Below, one piece after another: positions 62,741 through 64,000 of a DNA stretch of 64,000 bases (its first letter is position 1; every line of letters starts with the position of its first letter). Location: positions 613,454 through 677,453 of the forward strand of contig NZ_KQ948659.1 in the NCBI RefSeq assembly GCF_001514145.1, given 5' to 3'. This stretch comes from Streptomyces canus. Lineage in GTDB: Bacteria > Actinomycetota > Actinomycetes > Streptomycetales > Streptomycetaceae. Both the position numbers and the translations under genes were made by a program. Under the pieces are notes generated by a model. The model searched no databases and was not told where the DNA came from. It saw only the letters and a program-made list of their open reading frames with translations.

Positions 62741-64000
62741 GTGGGGCTTGGAGTGCCGGAACTCGTACTGGAAGCGAACGGACGTACCTGGACGCTCGAT
62801 CCGTCCAGGTCGTACAGCCTTGGACGCGATCCGCAGGGGGACATCGTGTTCGACGACGCCAGGGTGTCCTGGCGTCACGCCACGATCAGCTGGAGCGGGC
62901 GCGGTTGGGTCATCGAGGACCACAGCAGCACCAACGGCACGTTCACGCAGGGCCAGCGGATCCACCGGACGGAGCTCGGCCCCGGCGCGGCGGTCCACCT
63001 CGGCAACGCGAGCGACGGCCCGCTGCTGAGCCTGTCCGGCACCGCGGTGCCGGTCGCCGAGCCCGAGCCCCGGCAGCAACCGTATGTCGCGCAGAGCGCG
63101 AACCCCGGCTGGGCCCAGCAGACACCGCAGCAGGCCCCGCGCCAGCAGCCGCAGCAGGCCTCGCAGTCCGGCTGGCCACAGCCCCAGCAACAGCCGCAGC
63201 CGTACGCGCACCAGCCGCCGCAGAAGATCCCGCAGCAGCAGGGCCCCGGTGCGGGCGCGGGCGCGCCGCCGGTCTACGGCGACCGCAGCCCGACCACGTT
63301 CCACCAGTTCACCATCGGCCGCATCATGCGCATCGGCCGTGCCCTGGAGAACGACCTGGTCGTCTCCGACCTGCAGGTCTCCCGCAACCACGCGGAGTTC
63401 CACTCGACGCCCGACGGCCGCATGGAGATCCGCGACCTCGGCTCCCACAACGGCACATACGTCAACGGCCAGCCGATCCCCAAGGGCGGCTCGACGATGC
63501 TCGGCCCGAGCGACATCGTCGGCGTCGGCCACTCCACGTTCCGGATCGTCGGCGACCGCCTCGAGGAGTTCGTCGACACCGGTGAGGTGACATTCTCCGC
63601 CCGCCACCTGACCGTCACGGTCGACGGCGGCAAGCAGATCCTCAAGGACGTCTCCTTCGGCGTCCCGGAGAAGTCCCTGATCGCGGTCATCGGACCGTCC
63701 GGTTCCGGCAAGTCGACGCTGCTCAAGGCACTCACCGGCTACCGGCCCGCCAACCAGGGCGATGTCCTCTACGACAACCGCAACCTCTACAAGCAGTTCG
63801 CCGAGCTGCGCCAGCGCATCGGTCTGGTCCCGCAGGACGACATCCTGCACAAGGAGCTGACCGTCAAGAAGGCCCTCAAGTACGCGGCCAAACTCCGCTT
63901 CCCGGCCGACACCACCGGCGCCGAGCGCGAGTCACGCATAGACGAGGTGCTGCGCGAGCTGAAGCTCGACGTCCACAAGGAGAAGAAGGTCACCTCCCTC
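62741..64000 (+). CDS. FHA-domain ABC transporter (partial, 3' end outside window)
   Basis: 420 codons visible. FHA domain 1 (about 1-100) with SLGRDPQGD, VSWRHATI and SSTNGTF. A Gln/Pro-rich linker (about 108-180) follows, then FHA domain 2 (about 185-275) with RIGRALENDLVV, VSRNHAEF and SHNGTYVNG, and an ABC cassette with Walker A GPSGSGKST near residue 318 and Q-loop VPQDDILH. A C-terminal ABC-2 membrane domain is expected beyond the edge. The FHA domains read phosphothreonine, linking transport to Ser/Thr kinases. The GTG at 62741 has GGGGGA eight bases upstream; a GTG at 62753 is possible. Confidence 0.92.
   Translation, partial: MGLGVPELVLEANGRTWTLDPSRSYSLGRDPQGDIVFDDARVSWRHATISWSGRGWVIEDHSSTNGTFTQGQRIHRTELGPGAAVHLGNASDGPLLSLSGTAVPVAEPEPRQQPYVAQSANPGWAQQTPQQAPRQQPQQASQSGWPQPQQQPQPYAHQPPQKIPQQQGPGAGAGAPPVYGDRSPTTFHQFTIGRIMRIGRALENDLVVSDLQVSRNHAEFHSTPDGRMEIRDLGSHNGTYVNGQPIPKGGSTMLGPSDIVGVGHSTFRIVGDRLEEFVDTGEVTFSARHLTVTVDGGKQILKDVSFGVPEKSLIAVIGPSGSGKSTLLKALTGYRPANQGDVLYDNRNLYKQFAELRQRIGLVPQDDILHKELTVKKALKYAAKLRFPADTTGAERESRIDEVLRELKLDVHKEKKVTSL

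Overview
The window reads as chromosomal core DNA of a Streptomyces or a very close relative. G+C is very high with strong third-position G/C bias. GTG and TTG starts are common, neighbouring genes often overlap by ATGA or GTGA, and several lineage-typical small proteins are present. From memory, gene content and order resemble the S. coelicolor region between its fabG/fabI genes and its cobalamin cluster; this was not checked against a database. I saw no tRNA, rRNA, IS element, prophage or CRISPR array.

Layout. (1) 1-9.6 kb, minus strand: a cobalamin operon read as riboswitch - cobD - cobQ - cobN - fused ChlI/ChlD-type chelatase - cobO - cobB (cut by the window edge), every junction overlapping by 1-4 nt. 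(2) 9.6-11.2 kb: Pit phosphate transporter and a small membrane protein behind a PHO-box-like repeat. (3) 11.3-16.3 kb: secreted GH25 lysozyme, class II aldolase, alpha/beta hydrolase, a hypothetical protein and a VOC protein. (4) 16.5-19.7 kb: an ABC-F ATPase preceded by an apparently leaderless seven-codon ORF, a 73-residue HTH protein that looks like the GATC-binding nucleoid protein Gbn, and an enoyl-CoA hydratase. (5) 19.7-22.9 kb: an Asp23/Gls24/AmaP-type envelope cluster. (6) 22.9-31.6 kb: a divergent SDR lacking the usual Tyr/Lys; a coupled operon of solute symporter, ECF sigma factor, small membrane protein and GH15 enzyme; and, divergently, DUF3311 protein, CstA and YbdD. (7) 31.6-40.3 kb: a degenerate ~35-bp repeat tract, SURF1, a zinc-binding protein, a DnaQ-like exonuclease with BRCT, VIT1/CCC1 transporter, sterol desaturase, lysoplasmalogenase, alcohol dehydrogenase, CopD and a CoA transferase with two abutting palindromes at its start. 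(8) 40.3-49.6 kb: twin secreted subtilases, DUF485-ActP acetate symporter, MoaA, small proteins and TyrS. (9) 49.6-64 kb: PmbA/TldD, fabG-fabI, a FadR-type regulator divergent from an MFS exporter, a 38-residue membrane protein, SixA phosphatase, SerB, a giant low-complexity membrane protein and the start of an FHA-ABC transporter.

The genes serve cofactor synthesis (B12, molybdopterin), fatty acid elongation (fabG-fabI), uptake of small carboxylates and phosphate, envelope maintenance and translation. The least explained signals are regulatory: the leader ORF before the ABC-F gene, the GATC cluster before gbn, the GCAA-N3-TTGC palindromes between the symporter and the DUF3311-cstA genes, and the palindromes at the CoA transferase and MFS promoters. 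No clearly undescribed multi-gene system (defence island, RiPP cluster, mobile element) could be supported.
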